Assembly: GCF_921293095.1 (NCBI RefSeq)
Contig: NC_060253.1
Location: 97,853,073 to 97,917,072 of the forward strand
Origin: Ischnura elegans
Taxonomy: Eukaryota > Arthropoda > Insecta > Odonata > Coenagrionidae
DNA: 64,000 nucleotides
Direction of reading: 5' to 3'
Shown: positions 20,924-31,639 of the stretch, in pieces
Layout: the number at the start of each line of letters is the position of its first letter
How positions within the stretch are numbered: the first letter of the stretch is position 1
Notes under the pieces: generated by a model
Told to the model about the DNA's origin: nothing
What the model saw: the letters and a program-made list of their open reading frames with translations, nothing else
Databases searched by the model: none
Made by a program: the position numbers and the translations under genes

Positions 20924-23777
20924 TTACTCTGTGGTAGGGGCCAGTGAATCTCTTGGGGGCTGTATGGCCTGAATTTCTTGTATGAGTGGAATAGTACCCT
21001 GCAGACTTGGTGCCTGATGGCTACTTTCTTTGCCACAAAGTCCAACTACCCCACGAATACTGTCTTTGAAGATCATTACCAGCCGAATTAAGAGTGCAGT
21101 TGTTATGATGAGTATTCCTCCAAGGAATGCAGAAAGTGTCCACATTTCCATTGATTCATACTCTCCTGTCATGTGTTGCCATAAAGAAGGAGCCAAGTAT
21201 TGCAGGCTTAAAGTTACTCCACTAATAATAGACATGAGAAGACCAGCCAGAACAATCACCACAAACATGGTATTGTAGCCATTCTTCTTCAAATCGTCAC
21301 CTTCTTCTGGGTAGAGCAGGTTCATCTGAGTTAAGAGGAAATAAAAAAAAACATCATTAGAATATCTCCCTTGAATGTTTGCACTCAGAATGTAAATAAT
21401 GTGTGTATCACTAATCACACATTACTTTGAAAATATGCAGTACACCACCTTGTTGTGATCATAGGACTGTTACGTGATATGAATTTTGGCATTAAGCAAA
21501 CTAGCATAATATTAAGTTCTAAACAAGAAATTAGTTACATAATGGACATTTTAGTTCATTTAATGGTAAATGATGAAGTATTTATGTATTTTATTGGAAA
21601 TAATTTGTTTTTAAAATGAAATAAGATGAGAAGGAAACAGCTGTGCCTCAAACCCTCTTGAAATTTACATGAAGAATTTCCTTAACGGATTGATTGACTA
21701 TTAAGAAAGGAAGCCTTATTAAAAGGGATTCTGTAGTGGTTCTCACCCTTTTAAATGCCATGACTAGGGATTTAAATCCTTAGGCTGAGAGGATCCCAAA
21801 CATTTTTTTTAAATTATCCTCAATAGTTTACACTCAAGGAAAAAATGGTACGAGGTCAACTTGGTGAAATATTCTTTTGAATGTTTGAGGAGTCATGGCC
21901 CATAGGCTGCAAAACACTAGTATACTTTATTTTAGTGTTTTTATAGCTTTATATTCAAGACTTTTTGAATGGTTAATATGTTAGCATAGTTATTCTTTCA
22001 AAATTGTTTAAAATTGGTTTCATGACCAACTTGTCGCCGACTCAAGCTACTTGGAAAAATATGCCAATGATGATACCCAAGCGGCAATCAATAACCCAAC
22101 AACATGCAGCTAACATTATCGGCATTAACATATGACATCTGTGGTATATCCATGTTACCCCAATTAACATTGTATTGATATTTGTCAAATACCTAAAGTA
22201 TCCGCCAAACAACATTGCAGGGATGCCCAACAGTGGACATGGAGGTCTGTATTACAATATCTCCAACATATCTCCTCAACCGCTAATGAGTAGAGAATGG
22301 GTGTGCGTATTATGGCTTTTGGTGATACCCAGACGTACGGACAAAACATTTGTGCTCTTCAATTCTATACAGAAAATTTGATACCTATCAATACTGTTTG
22401 AAACAACAATTTTTTAATATCGCCGTTATTACAACTCGTGTATCAATGTAAAAATATTTTTGAAACTTGTCATGGATGTTACTAATAGAATATCTCCGTA
22501 ACTGTGTCAAAATATCCTTCATCTGATAACACTATGCTTTGGATATATGCATCAACCTTATTAGATATCTGATGGATATTGTCTGCTGCTTGGATAAGGA
22601 ATGGTAGTACATACATATATGTATATCTATAGGCAAATTTAGAGGGGCACGTGCCCTCTAAATCTGCCTGTAGACATTAATGTATTTCCGTTTTTATGCA
22701 TACCAGGGCACGTGTCCCCCCCAGACGCTTTAAAAATAGACAAGATTTTTAGTTCAGTTATCATTACGTTCGTTTTATTTAGTGTATGATGGAGTCTCAA
22801 TCATTAATGTTAATATTAATAACTCTCATATCAAAATAAAGAGGAAATTTTATACAGTAATAGTTGTATTTTGTTTTAAATCTCAAATATGAGAGGACCT
22901 ATCAGACCCTTGTGGCTCCCCCCCACAAAAAAATATTGGATCTGCCCCTGCATATATCTACACCCAATGGTGGCAGAAAGTAGCATTATGCCCCTGAAAA
23001 GTGATCCAATCAATATTAAAAATGTTGTCAGATTAAAAGGGTACATTTCCCGGCTATTATGTTGTGCATTATATGTATTAAATAACTGATCAAAAAAGGA
23101 CTGTAATTATGTTTTTATCACTTTCACATAGTAGTTCGGTTATTCCTTGCTATTCAGAAACTTTACATCTGCATTGATTTTGATGTGCTAACTATCAATT
23201 TACTTCTTATGTTCCTACAAATATCATATGTAATTACCTATGTCATGCTAAATATATACTTGTGACTGTAAACAGCATGTCTACATATTTATCATCCTTA
23301 TGTATTATGCTTCTTGCATTTCACATGTGTAATGCGTGGTGGTCGGTTGCATGAAATTCTGCAGTAAACAAAATTAGTTGCAAGATTAATCCTTTAAAAA
23401 AATCATGAAATTTGATTTGGAATTAAAGAATGACAGAGTGAAGTCCAGCAAGCCTTAATTCCTAGCTGCATCCCTGCTTGGCTTAAGGAGCAGAGTTTTT
23501 TTGTTTAATATTTTTGTATTCTTACCTGTGGAAATTCATAAAGATCTGGGTTCTTTACAGGCTGAGGCACATAAAATTGATGATGGTAGCTTTTTACTCC
23601 AAAAGAAGGGCAAGCATTTTCATCGTGTGATCTTTCCTCCTCCGTGACCCCCTCTGCTCTCTCTTCTGACATCTCTTCATCTATTCTGTCTTTTTTATCC
23701 TCTCTCTTCCTGGCGCCCTTTGTTTTTGCAGCAGTTGCCAACTTTTCTTCGTCTTCGTCATCATCTCTCCTCTCCAT
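20924..23777 (-). CDS. Two-exon gene for a 217-aa two-helix membrane protein, family not recognised
   Basis: Coding exon 1 (23526-23777, 84 codons) starts MERRDDDEDEEK. It is strongly charged to about residue 50, then carries YHHQFYVPQPVKNPDLYEFP, and ends in phase 0 at CCACAG|GTAAGA. Coding exon 2 (20924-21325) follows a good acceptor (CTCTTAACTCAG) and starts MNLLYPEEGDDLKKNGYN. Helix 1 is about residues 104-130 (MFVVIVLAGLLMSIISGVTL) and helix 2 about 150-175 (LSAFLGGILIITTALLIRL), leaving a loop of about 20 residues. The tail is polar with many Q, P and S. The start is chosen because an in-frame stop lies upstream. A likely integral membrane protein with both termini on the same side; function unknown. 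Confidence 0.8.
21326..23525 (-). other. 2.2-kb intron of the membrane-protein gene
   Basis: Bounded by GTAAGA and TTAACTCAG. It contains repeat debris at 22620-22960: a CACGTG-centred palindrome and, about 280 bases on, GGATCTGCCCCTGCATATA, which looks like the matching end of a MITE. Confidence 0.7.
22626..22960. repeat. MITE-like repeat with palindromic left end
   Basis: The left part (22626-22674) is a 49-base palindrome centred on CACGTG. The right end near 22935-22960 reads TATATGCAGGGGCAGATCC on the minus strand, similar to the palindrome arm TAGGCAAATTTAGAGGGGC. The interior is AT-rich. No target duplication is established. Confidence 0.45.
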
Positions 23778-23889
23778 TTTGCCCTTTTCAGTCCTGCCTA
23801 TGAACTTGGGTCTTCAATATGATTGCTTTGAGGATCCAAATTTTTTACTGTCTCAGAACCTGTCTCCTTTCCAAGGAAGTATCTTTCTG
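23778..23889 (-). promoter_or_regulatory. 5' UTR segment and upstream splice acceptor of the membrane-protein gene
   Basis: An acceptor TTTGTTTTCCAG|AAAGATAC lies about 110 bases before the start codon. This suggests that a non-coding exon lies further up at higher coordinates, so the promoter is beyond 23900 and not located. Confidence 0.45.
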
Positions 23890-23999
23890 GAAAACAAAGG
23901 TTTATTTTAAGTACATAACAAGTTGTTTCATATCATTTTGCTAAGGCATCATTGCCTTTGGCCCTGAGATTTAATATACATGATACATAACATGTTGCA

Positions 24000-25690
24000 A
24001 ATTTAGTGCAAATGATTTTGGTTTCATGTACATATTACTTTTTTAAGTTATGTATCTGGAGGGGGTCATACATTCCCCTTTGCTCACAAAACTTGCAAGA
24101 ATTAAAAAAATGCATATATGTATGTAATGTGAGTCTTACACTGCATACATTGAATTGGGAGAATGACGTACCAATATTTTTTCATTGGAAGTGGATATCA
24201 GTAGAATTTTACCGTACTATTCATACCAACATTTCTTTTCGATTGAGGGGTAAGAGAAAGACTTTGTGATAACCTCATGAAATCTTATATCTGAATCCAT
24301 ATCTGTCAAAACTTAGTATTTATTTCAGAATGCAACTGCCATTGCATAGCATTAATTCTTAAATTTTATTCAGAGAATTGTACTTTCATTTAGAAATTGT
24401 ATCATCCAAGAAATAAATAATTTATGCTGAGAAATAAGTTATGTTGAAGTAAAATAAAGGAAGGTAGAAAAGTAAATATGAAGTAAGATAATACTTATGC
24501 TAAAAGGATAAATCTGTATTTTCATGCATATCAGGACTACCACAAAACATTGGAGTCTTAATGCGAATTCTCTGATGGAGAGGAAGCTTCGATTTTGTGG
24601 AAATGGCGACCTCTGCTCTCCTTGTGGTGTGGGAGTAGATTCCATTGATCCAAATTTGGTGAATTGAAGGAATTTAAATTGAAAATTCCGTTGCAGATCA
24701 TTCACCTTGTGGAATGAATATTTAGTGACTTCCCACTTAACCTATGATGTGCATTTATTCCACGTACTAATACCTTTCACCTTTGTTGAATTAGCAGAAA
24801 TAGTGACTATGAGTCAACGAATTCCTCAAAGGGTCTTCTGTAACTGAGGGTATTCGTGGAGCATTTTAATCATCCTGCAAGAATGTATGTGCAAATTTGT
24901 GTAAACTCTTTCATCATTCGTTCAATGGTATTAGGCTCAACTATGCGGAAGTTAATGCACGAGAATGAAAATGCCACTTCGTTGATTTCCACTGATTTAT
25001 TACGTCCGTAGGATATGGTTTGAACCATAGAGGTCATTCCTCTTTCATTATCTTCAAACTGAACTTCATGCGAAGATGGTCGTAGACAATTCGGGCGGTC
25101 TCACGAGCGCTATGCAGTGGAAATTTGGAAGGAATTTATTAAATTTTTTGCTCTGAAGTGACGATTTTGTTTAGGGACTGTGATCGCGGATATCTGCGAT
25201 TGAAATCACTTCAATAAAGTAAGGTTTTAATGGGGGAACGACATTTTTATTAGATAAATGAGTTAGTTGCAGAGGTTGTCCTCGAAGTACGTATAAGTTT
25301 TTTTCACTCTCTTCTCACCTTTCTTTTCTTCCACCTCAAATCGGCTTTTGCTTAAAATTTCTGGAGTAGGCGGATAGAAAACTTTTTTAACTTATTCAGA
25401 AAGCGAATGCCTCCTGTCTTTCTCTGGGATATTAAGAAACCATCGGCCTGCTTTGAGCTTAAATTCTAATATTCCAGTAATTTTGTCTCCGATTTTTGTG
25501 ATGCTCTCACAACCTCACTTTCCCTCTAAATTCACGGGGTTCAGCCGTCGGAAACTTCTAGGTGAAAAAATTATTCATAATTTTCAAAATGTGAATGGAA
25601 TGCGTTGTTCTGCTTTGGCGGATTGCATAAAATTAGTTGATCCTCCTACAGAGTCTATATATTCTTTATTCCTCAAAAGTTTTTCAATCA
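24000..25690. other. No supportable gene
   Basis: AT-rich upstream flank of the membrane-protein gene. Open frames are short and overlap. Nothing recognised. Confidence 0.4.
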
Positions 25691-25839
25691 GGGCTGTTGC
25701 CAGAAAACACTTATCGAGGATTTCAAATAGCAGGTAATGTATTTAGGGCATTTGGAGGATGTGTCACGAAGACTATCTCCAAACCATTTCCGGGGGAGGG
25801 GTATGATTTCATGCTTTCCCAGCGAATAATATGAATATA

Positions 25840-26070
25840 GTCTAATTTAAATTTTTCCCAGCGCATTGTTTGTAGAAATATTTCTCGGGTTTTCCATCGT
25901 GTATTGATTTGAGTATATAGTCCCAACGTTTCGGAGGTTAAATCCGCCATCATCTTCAGGGCTAGAATCAGAAGACGAGTATAGAATACTAAACGGACGA
26001 ATAGAGGGACGTTGGAACCATACACTTGAATAAATGCCCGTTAGGAAATGTTCCTGCAAAATATGCATCA
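25840..26070 (-). mobile_element. Penelope-like terminal fragment with hammerhead-like core
   Basis: On the minus strand the order is CCCTGAAGATGATGGCGG, a short hairpin, CCTCCGAAACGTTGGGAC, then ACACGATGGAAAACCCGAG and TTTCTACAAAC. CTGAAGA (25953-25959) and GAAAC (25928-25932) fit the CUGANGA...GAAA core of hammerhead ribozymes found in the terminal repeats of Penelope-like elements. The second copy is at 12346-12377. No reverse transcriptase adjoins it. Confidence 0.55.
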
Positions 26071-26299
26071 GAATTCACGGAATTTCATTTTTCACGGAAT
26101 CACCACCGGATGATTAGAAAATCTAAGTTAGCCTAAGTTTCATGTTCTAACTTAGGGTTTCTGGTTAGTAGCCTCGGCAACGAGTGACGAGTCGGAAACC
26201 GAAACATGGACTGATTTTTATTTTCTTACCCATTGGTGTGCTCGAGAAAAGTTCATTCATTTCGAGGGGGAGGGGGTTGAATCCCTTGTGTTCCTATAC

Positions 26300-26990
26300 T
26301 CCTGCTCGCTACGACCTTTGATTAAAAAATCCAAGAGCTTCAACTGACGCTGGCCGTCCGATGTCGAGTGCCTTCGCCTTTTCGAATGCAAAGATTGTGT
26401 TCATTTCCGTTGGAATTGAATGGGAGGGAAGAGGGCTCTTGTGTTTGTTGGCGGCGACTCCACTTGCATCTGCACACTTCACTCTCCCGCTGTCACGGCG
26501 AATATGACCACGGAAAGCCCAAAGCGTTTCCATTTATGCCCCAGAGATTCGCTCACTCCTCAGCTTGTTTACCAAAAGGTCGCCACTCTCGTCCTATCCT
26601 CCTCCCCCTCCAACCCCATTCAAGGAATCTATTATCCCACCCCTCCACTCTCTCCCTCCAACCCCCTATGGTCGCCCAGTCCTTCGCCCACGCTCCGATA
26701 CGCGGCGCGGCGGTCGATAACTTGAGGCCTGTTTGGTTGATCTCTCACTCGCTCCCTCCTCCCACGCGCGAGTCTTCCGTTACGCCCACCAGTGGGAAGG
26801 AAGGGAGAATTTGAAGGGCCCCCACCGCACCCCACACCCCAATTGGGACAGAGAGGAGGGCTGGAGGGAGTTAGGGTGAGGAGTCAAGGGGTCCAACCCC
26901 CTCCCGAAATTTTGGGAGTATAGTCTTGGGTGAAACCCCCTTGAATACGTTATAATTCTCGAAAGAACTCTCGACTCAGCCCAGGGTTGC
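26300..26990. other. GC-rich block with overlapping open frames
   Basis: A C-rich plus strand is open in two plus frames (26368-26814, 26420-26725) and in minus frames. Open frames on both strands are expected from skewed composition, and the translations are low-complexity (S, P, H rich). It could be a promoter-proximal CpG-type region. No protein family recognised. Confidence 0.3.
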
Positions 26991-27689
26991 GAAAAATTAT
27001 ATTTCGCACAAAAAGGGTGAAATTTGCAATGAATAAAATTATTAGGTTCAGCCGGAAATCTAACCAGAATCTCTCCATTGCCGGTCAGGATTGCAAGTAG
27101 TTACTCCTCCACATCTAATCACTTTGCGACTTCCAGACTGCGTTTACCGAACAAGGAGTTTACGTCTTGAGTTCACTTTGTACAAGAGGAGGACGGAGTT
27201 GGTGCTTACTAAGCCCTTGCCGGAAAGAAAATTCCTACTTTACCGCTATTCAGTGGCGGACGCATTCCAAAGCAGTACTTTTTGTATCGTGTTTTGGCAC
27301 TATGTCCCTTTTACCAGCTTATCGAATTGAAACTGGTCATTTATTTAATTTTTTTCGATTTTTTTCTCTTCGTATATTCCTTCCGTTAACTCATTCCATG
27401 CAGATGAAACATTCTCGTAGAGGATATTGATGGCTTTGGCGCATGTTGAAGTATGTGGGACCAAAAAAGCGAGCTTGGAAGCCAATTCTCTCTTCATTTC
27501 CATCAATTTTCCCTCCGGATCTCTTCCCTCTTTCCACACTGATGAATATCATCCCTAAGCAGCGCGTGAATGCAGAGAAGTCGGAAGGAGCACAAAAAAG
27601 CGGATTGAAATGCGGCTGTCAAAAATTTGATTTTTAACAAGTTTCCAAATCTGAATGATTTCCATATCAATAGACATGGGAAAAAGTTC

Positions 27690-27775
27690 TCCTCCATTAG
27701 GAATCGAATCACCGACCTTTGGCTTTTTTGTGCCAATACGCAGACCATTGCGCTATCCAGGTCCCTCGTTTCTAT
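27690..27775 (-). repeat. tRNA-derived SINE fragment
   Basis: On the minus strand: box A-like GGATAGCGCAATGGTCTG, an anticodon-like stem TTGGC/GCCAA around ACAAAAA, and box B GGTGATTCGATTCC. It belongs with the other tRNA-like repeats. Confidence 0.6.
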
Positions 27776-27984
27776 TAGGAATTTTATCGAGGTCTATCAT
27801 GCGAGATGTTTGGCTCTTTTTGTCCATCCAAGATGGCAGCGCAAGAGAACATGGTCTTCCAAGAAGCCACTACCAAAGTTTAAATCAATTCCAGCACTAA
27901 CACCGCCATTGCCTGTATATTTCAAGCTTGCCGCATGAACAAATTTACAATAAAACGTAATTTCTTCGAGAAAAAATACCCCTA

Positions 27985-28090
27985 GACTGGGAATGTAAGC
28001 AGAGACCTTTGAATTTCCGGGCCACTGCGCAGACCACTACATATGCCTACCTGTTTCCTCAATTCCCATGGCAACTTCACCGAGGTTAAC
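27985..28090 (-). repeat. tRNA-derived SINE fragment with linker
   Basis: On the minus strand it has GTAGTGGTCTGCGCAGTGGC, the loop CCGGAAA and AGGTCTC. Next to it is the CCTCGGTGAAGTTGCCATGG linker that also lies between the tRNA-like halves at 12520-12555. Confidence 0.6.
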
Positions 28091-28099
28091 GTTATTAGA

Positions 28100-29580
28100 T
28101 TTTTTAGTGCTGTATTCTAACAGTTTTATGGATACGGGCTTTTTATTTTATTTGAAGAGGCATTGGACTAAATATATTTCCCCGTGGAACCTCAACTCAA
28201 AGGTTCCCATCCCTGCTGTCTCCTCTCTCTCGTCTTTCCTACCTCAACGCCCACGATTTGCCCCTAACCCCCCTCGAATTTCCTGGTCGTCCCTCCGTGA
28301 GCGAAAGGCTATGGCAGTCCTTCCTCTCCTCTCCCTTTTTTTAACCCTCCAACCCACTCGCTTTCGTCGCAGCCTCTTTCGGAGGAGACCCTGCGATCCC
28401 GAGGGAGGGAAAAGTTGCTCTTTATCCTTTTCGTCCCTCGATTGATTGCATTGCGCGCGCCGTTTGTGTCAAGTGACGACTCATTCAGACCGTGAAATTG
28501 GTTTAAAAATTCATTTTTTTATTCGGTCACGATTAAATCCGTTTTCATACGAACTTTTTCGACTTCTCCGTATTCACGAACTGTTTCGGGATGAAATTTC
28601 ACTGCGCAGGAAGAAGGTAAATCTAGAAGGAAAATTCATGGAAATGAAAAGAGTGAGATTGGATTTCACGCTCACTTTTTTGATGCAGACATGTTTCAAT
28701 GAGAGCTAAATATGTCCTCAGTCACCAATATCCTCCGATATTTGCCTCTTGATTTTTCTTCTGCCTTGAATGAGCGAATGGAAGGAGTATCGAGGATAAA
28801 TATTGGACGAAAATGGAAAGAATGCCCGCTTTAACTTGGATTTACTTGTGAATGGGACAAAACGAGCTAGATAGTAAAACAAAGGAAATAAAAACTTCCG
28901 CTGCTAGATTATAAGACGAAAGTTTAAGAATTTCAACCTACTGAAAATTAGTATATATTAAAATCAGATTTTCGGGTTATTTTGTATAAAACAAGTATTT
29001 ATGTTTTCTTTTTTAAATTATAAGTCATAATATGTAAGCTATGTTGGTGTTTCATGTTTGATCTTCACGTCTTTATAAGTGTTTGAGCGGCTGAATAAAC
29101 AAAAAAAGATGTAGATGCTTTTGGAAGCACTTAAGTAATTTATATTTTTCGTGGCTGCTTGCATTTCAATCAATTCATTGAAGATAAATTTTTTCCCACA
29201 TAGTGCGCAGAAAGTGTTGAATATTTATTAAGTTATTGATGAGTGACTAGGGTTGCGAGGCTGTTAATTTATGCTTTGATTGAGGAAAATTTCTCTCTGC
29301 CCCATTGGCATTCCTGATTGAAGCCCTCGATTGGCGCGGACACATTTGCGTACGGGAATATAATTGGCCAATGGGACGAAGGAGAATTCAATTACAGCCT
29401 CGAAGGATGGATGGCTCAAATGGTTTTCAGGTTCCACGAAAAGGCATGGTGATGAGCTTTGTGGTGTGTTAATAAATATTTTGCCGAAGGAATTTTTGTG
29501 CGTTGATTCGATTGTGAAAGTATGCTTGTTCTTTTTTGAAAAAAAATCCCTATTAAATTGGTTTTCTGAGTTTATGTATT
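28100..29580. other. No supportable gene
   Basis: A C-rich block at 28200-28450 has an open plus frame (28068-28445) that starts inside SINE sequence, so it is not a convincing gene. The rest is AT-rich and featureless. Confidence 0.4.
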
Positions 29581-29585
29581 GCCAC

Positions 29586-29745
29586 TAAAGAATGTATAGA
29601 ATTCCAGTATCTCATGCAAGTAGTGAATATGTCAATGGTATATATAAAGTAAATACCGGGTTGATCCCATATTAAGTCATACACTTCGTCCAAAACGTGT
29701 TCTGGTAGGCCACTTCCTGTTATAGAAGCGAACAGAAGTGAATCA
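29586..29745 (+). repeat. Direct repeat, copy 1
   Basis: Matches 30690-30840 over about 150 bases with scattered changes (AAAGAATRTWTAGAATTCYAG at the start, TTCYTGTTATAGAAGCG near the end). Offset about 1.1 kb. Confidence 0.75.
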
Positions 29746-30689
29746 TCGCCGTGATCATTGGACCGTACCAATTCAGATTGCCAGTTGACTTAAAGATTTC
29801 TTATTTTGTGCGACTTATGAAAAAAGCATGTTTTGCACCTGGGAATGTTTGTACCGTACATCCTTTGGATGTTATCAATACCTGCTATCATTTTGTGAAA
29901 GAAACTATTGTTTTTTATCCTTCTATTTGCGCGAGTGTCATAAAATATTTGTTATTGGATATTACTTCCGGTTATGGCATCATTTTTTCGCTCTTTCATT
30001 TTTTATCATCCTAATAGCGATGCTTCTTACAACACACTTGTGATATGCATGGTTGTAGATTACACGGGGGCGATTATACATGCAAGTTGATTGCTGCATG
30101 AATTCCCCTAGAGGATTTTTTTCTGTTTTAAATGAAAGAAATATGTTGGTATATATTTTTCTCTTACCTCCCAAAAATGACCTCCATACTATGCCAGTAT
30201 TTTTTTTACGATACTCGGAAACGAAAATTTTTTGCTAGCATTTTTAATGTTGTTGTAATTTTTAAAAAATTTCTTGTTAAGGGCGGGTATGGAGTTTTGG
30301 TTCACACTTTTATGGGGCTGATAGAAAAGCCATCTTATGTGCACGATGTCACGATTTTACACACGCGCACGGGAGGAAAATGAGAATAATTAACTTTCAT
30401 GCAAATATGCTTTATTTAGTTTAAAGTTTCAATTGATTTCGGCTCTCAAAATATTTTGCTATTAGAATTAGCAATTATCTGGCCAGTTATTTAGTAGATA
30501 TCGATGGCATAAAGAAATGGATTATGGTAGTGTTTGAAAAACAAATGAAGCTTCTTGAAATCAATGTGCAGGAATGTATAGACATAAATACTAGTTAATG
30601 ACAAAAATTGTGGTATTTGATTCGTTTAACATTGTGATTTGATTTACCGTGAAAAGTGTTAATAGGTTAACCTAGATGCTCATTTTGCC

Positions 30690-30840
30690 ATCAAAGAATA
30701 TTTAGAATTCTAGTATCTCATACAAAGTAGTAAATATGTGGATGGTATGCATAAAGTGAATACCAGCTTGGCCCCATATTGAGTCGTTCACTATGTCCCA
30801 AACGTGCTGGTTGACCACTTCTTGTTATAGAAGCGGTCAT
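30690..30840 (+). repeat. Direct repeat, copy 2
   Basis: The second copy of the 29586-29745 unit. The frame open in copy 1 (29553-29771, minus) is not kept here, so the repeat is unlikely to be coding. Confidence 0.75.
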
Positions 30841-31229
30841 TGAATCGGCAAAATTCAATGATGTTTTCCGGACGACTTAAAAAAAGGTGTTTTATCGTGG
30901 AAGTGGAAAAAACGTTCATGTGAGACAGTGTGGTACGATTAAAACGTACTATTTCTACTCATCGGATATTTATTTAGAAGTAAATAAAATGTGAGTGTAA
31001 ATGAAACGATTGTGCGTGCAGTAAGTCAATATATGTTTGAATTAACCCTTTTGTTAGTGATTAGAACCAACAGTTGCGTTATTTTCATGGAATCAAAGTA
31101 TTCAAACTTATTATTATAACATTATTTACTAATTTTGGAAAAGTAAGGGTGATGAAGAGTCTCTTTATTTTGGCATCAATGCTTGATTTTCATCTTGATT
31201 TGTGTATATTTTGATATATCTCATGTAAT

Positions 31230-31631
31230 TACATTGAAACCTCTGTTCACGGTCACCCCTGGCGTATGATACCTCTGACTTAAGGACTGTATTCGATTCC
31301 TTGGCAAGAAGGATATGCATTAGTACTAGGATAGAACCTCTAGTATGCGCACTTCCATTTGCGGATACGGACACTTTTTTGGCGCAATTCTACTCTTTTA
31401 CGGGCACCATCGCCATGGGTTTTTTGACCGATCTCTCAAGCATTGAGATTTAAAAAAATATAAGGATTTCAATCAGCTGGCTTAAATTACTATACACTAT
31501 AATAATTTACGGGGTGATGCTAAGCGTAAAAATGAGATTTTCTTTACGTAACCTCCGATTTACTGACACTTTTCAATGATGGACAAATTTTTGAGGATCG
31601 TTAGTGTCCGTAAATGGGAGGTTTCACAGTA
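31230..31631. mobile_element. pogo/Tigger-like MITE
   Basis: The left end TACATTGAAACCTCTGTTCACGG is mirrored by TACTGTGAAACCTCCCATTTACGG on the minus strand at the right, both starting with TA. The GAAACCTC core and TA target are typical of pogo-type Tc1/mariner elements. It is 402 bases, non-coding, with a second GGATACGGACACTTTTTT block near 31362 that echoes the right end. Confidence 0.65.
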
Positions 31632-31639
31632 AGATTCTT

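Noticed and set aside
28068..28445. Plus frame of 125 aa
   Set aside because: Its start lies in SINE-derived sequence and the composition is low-complexity.
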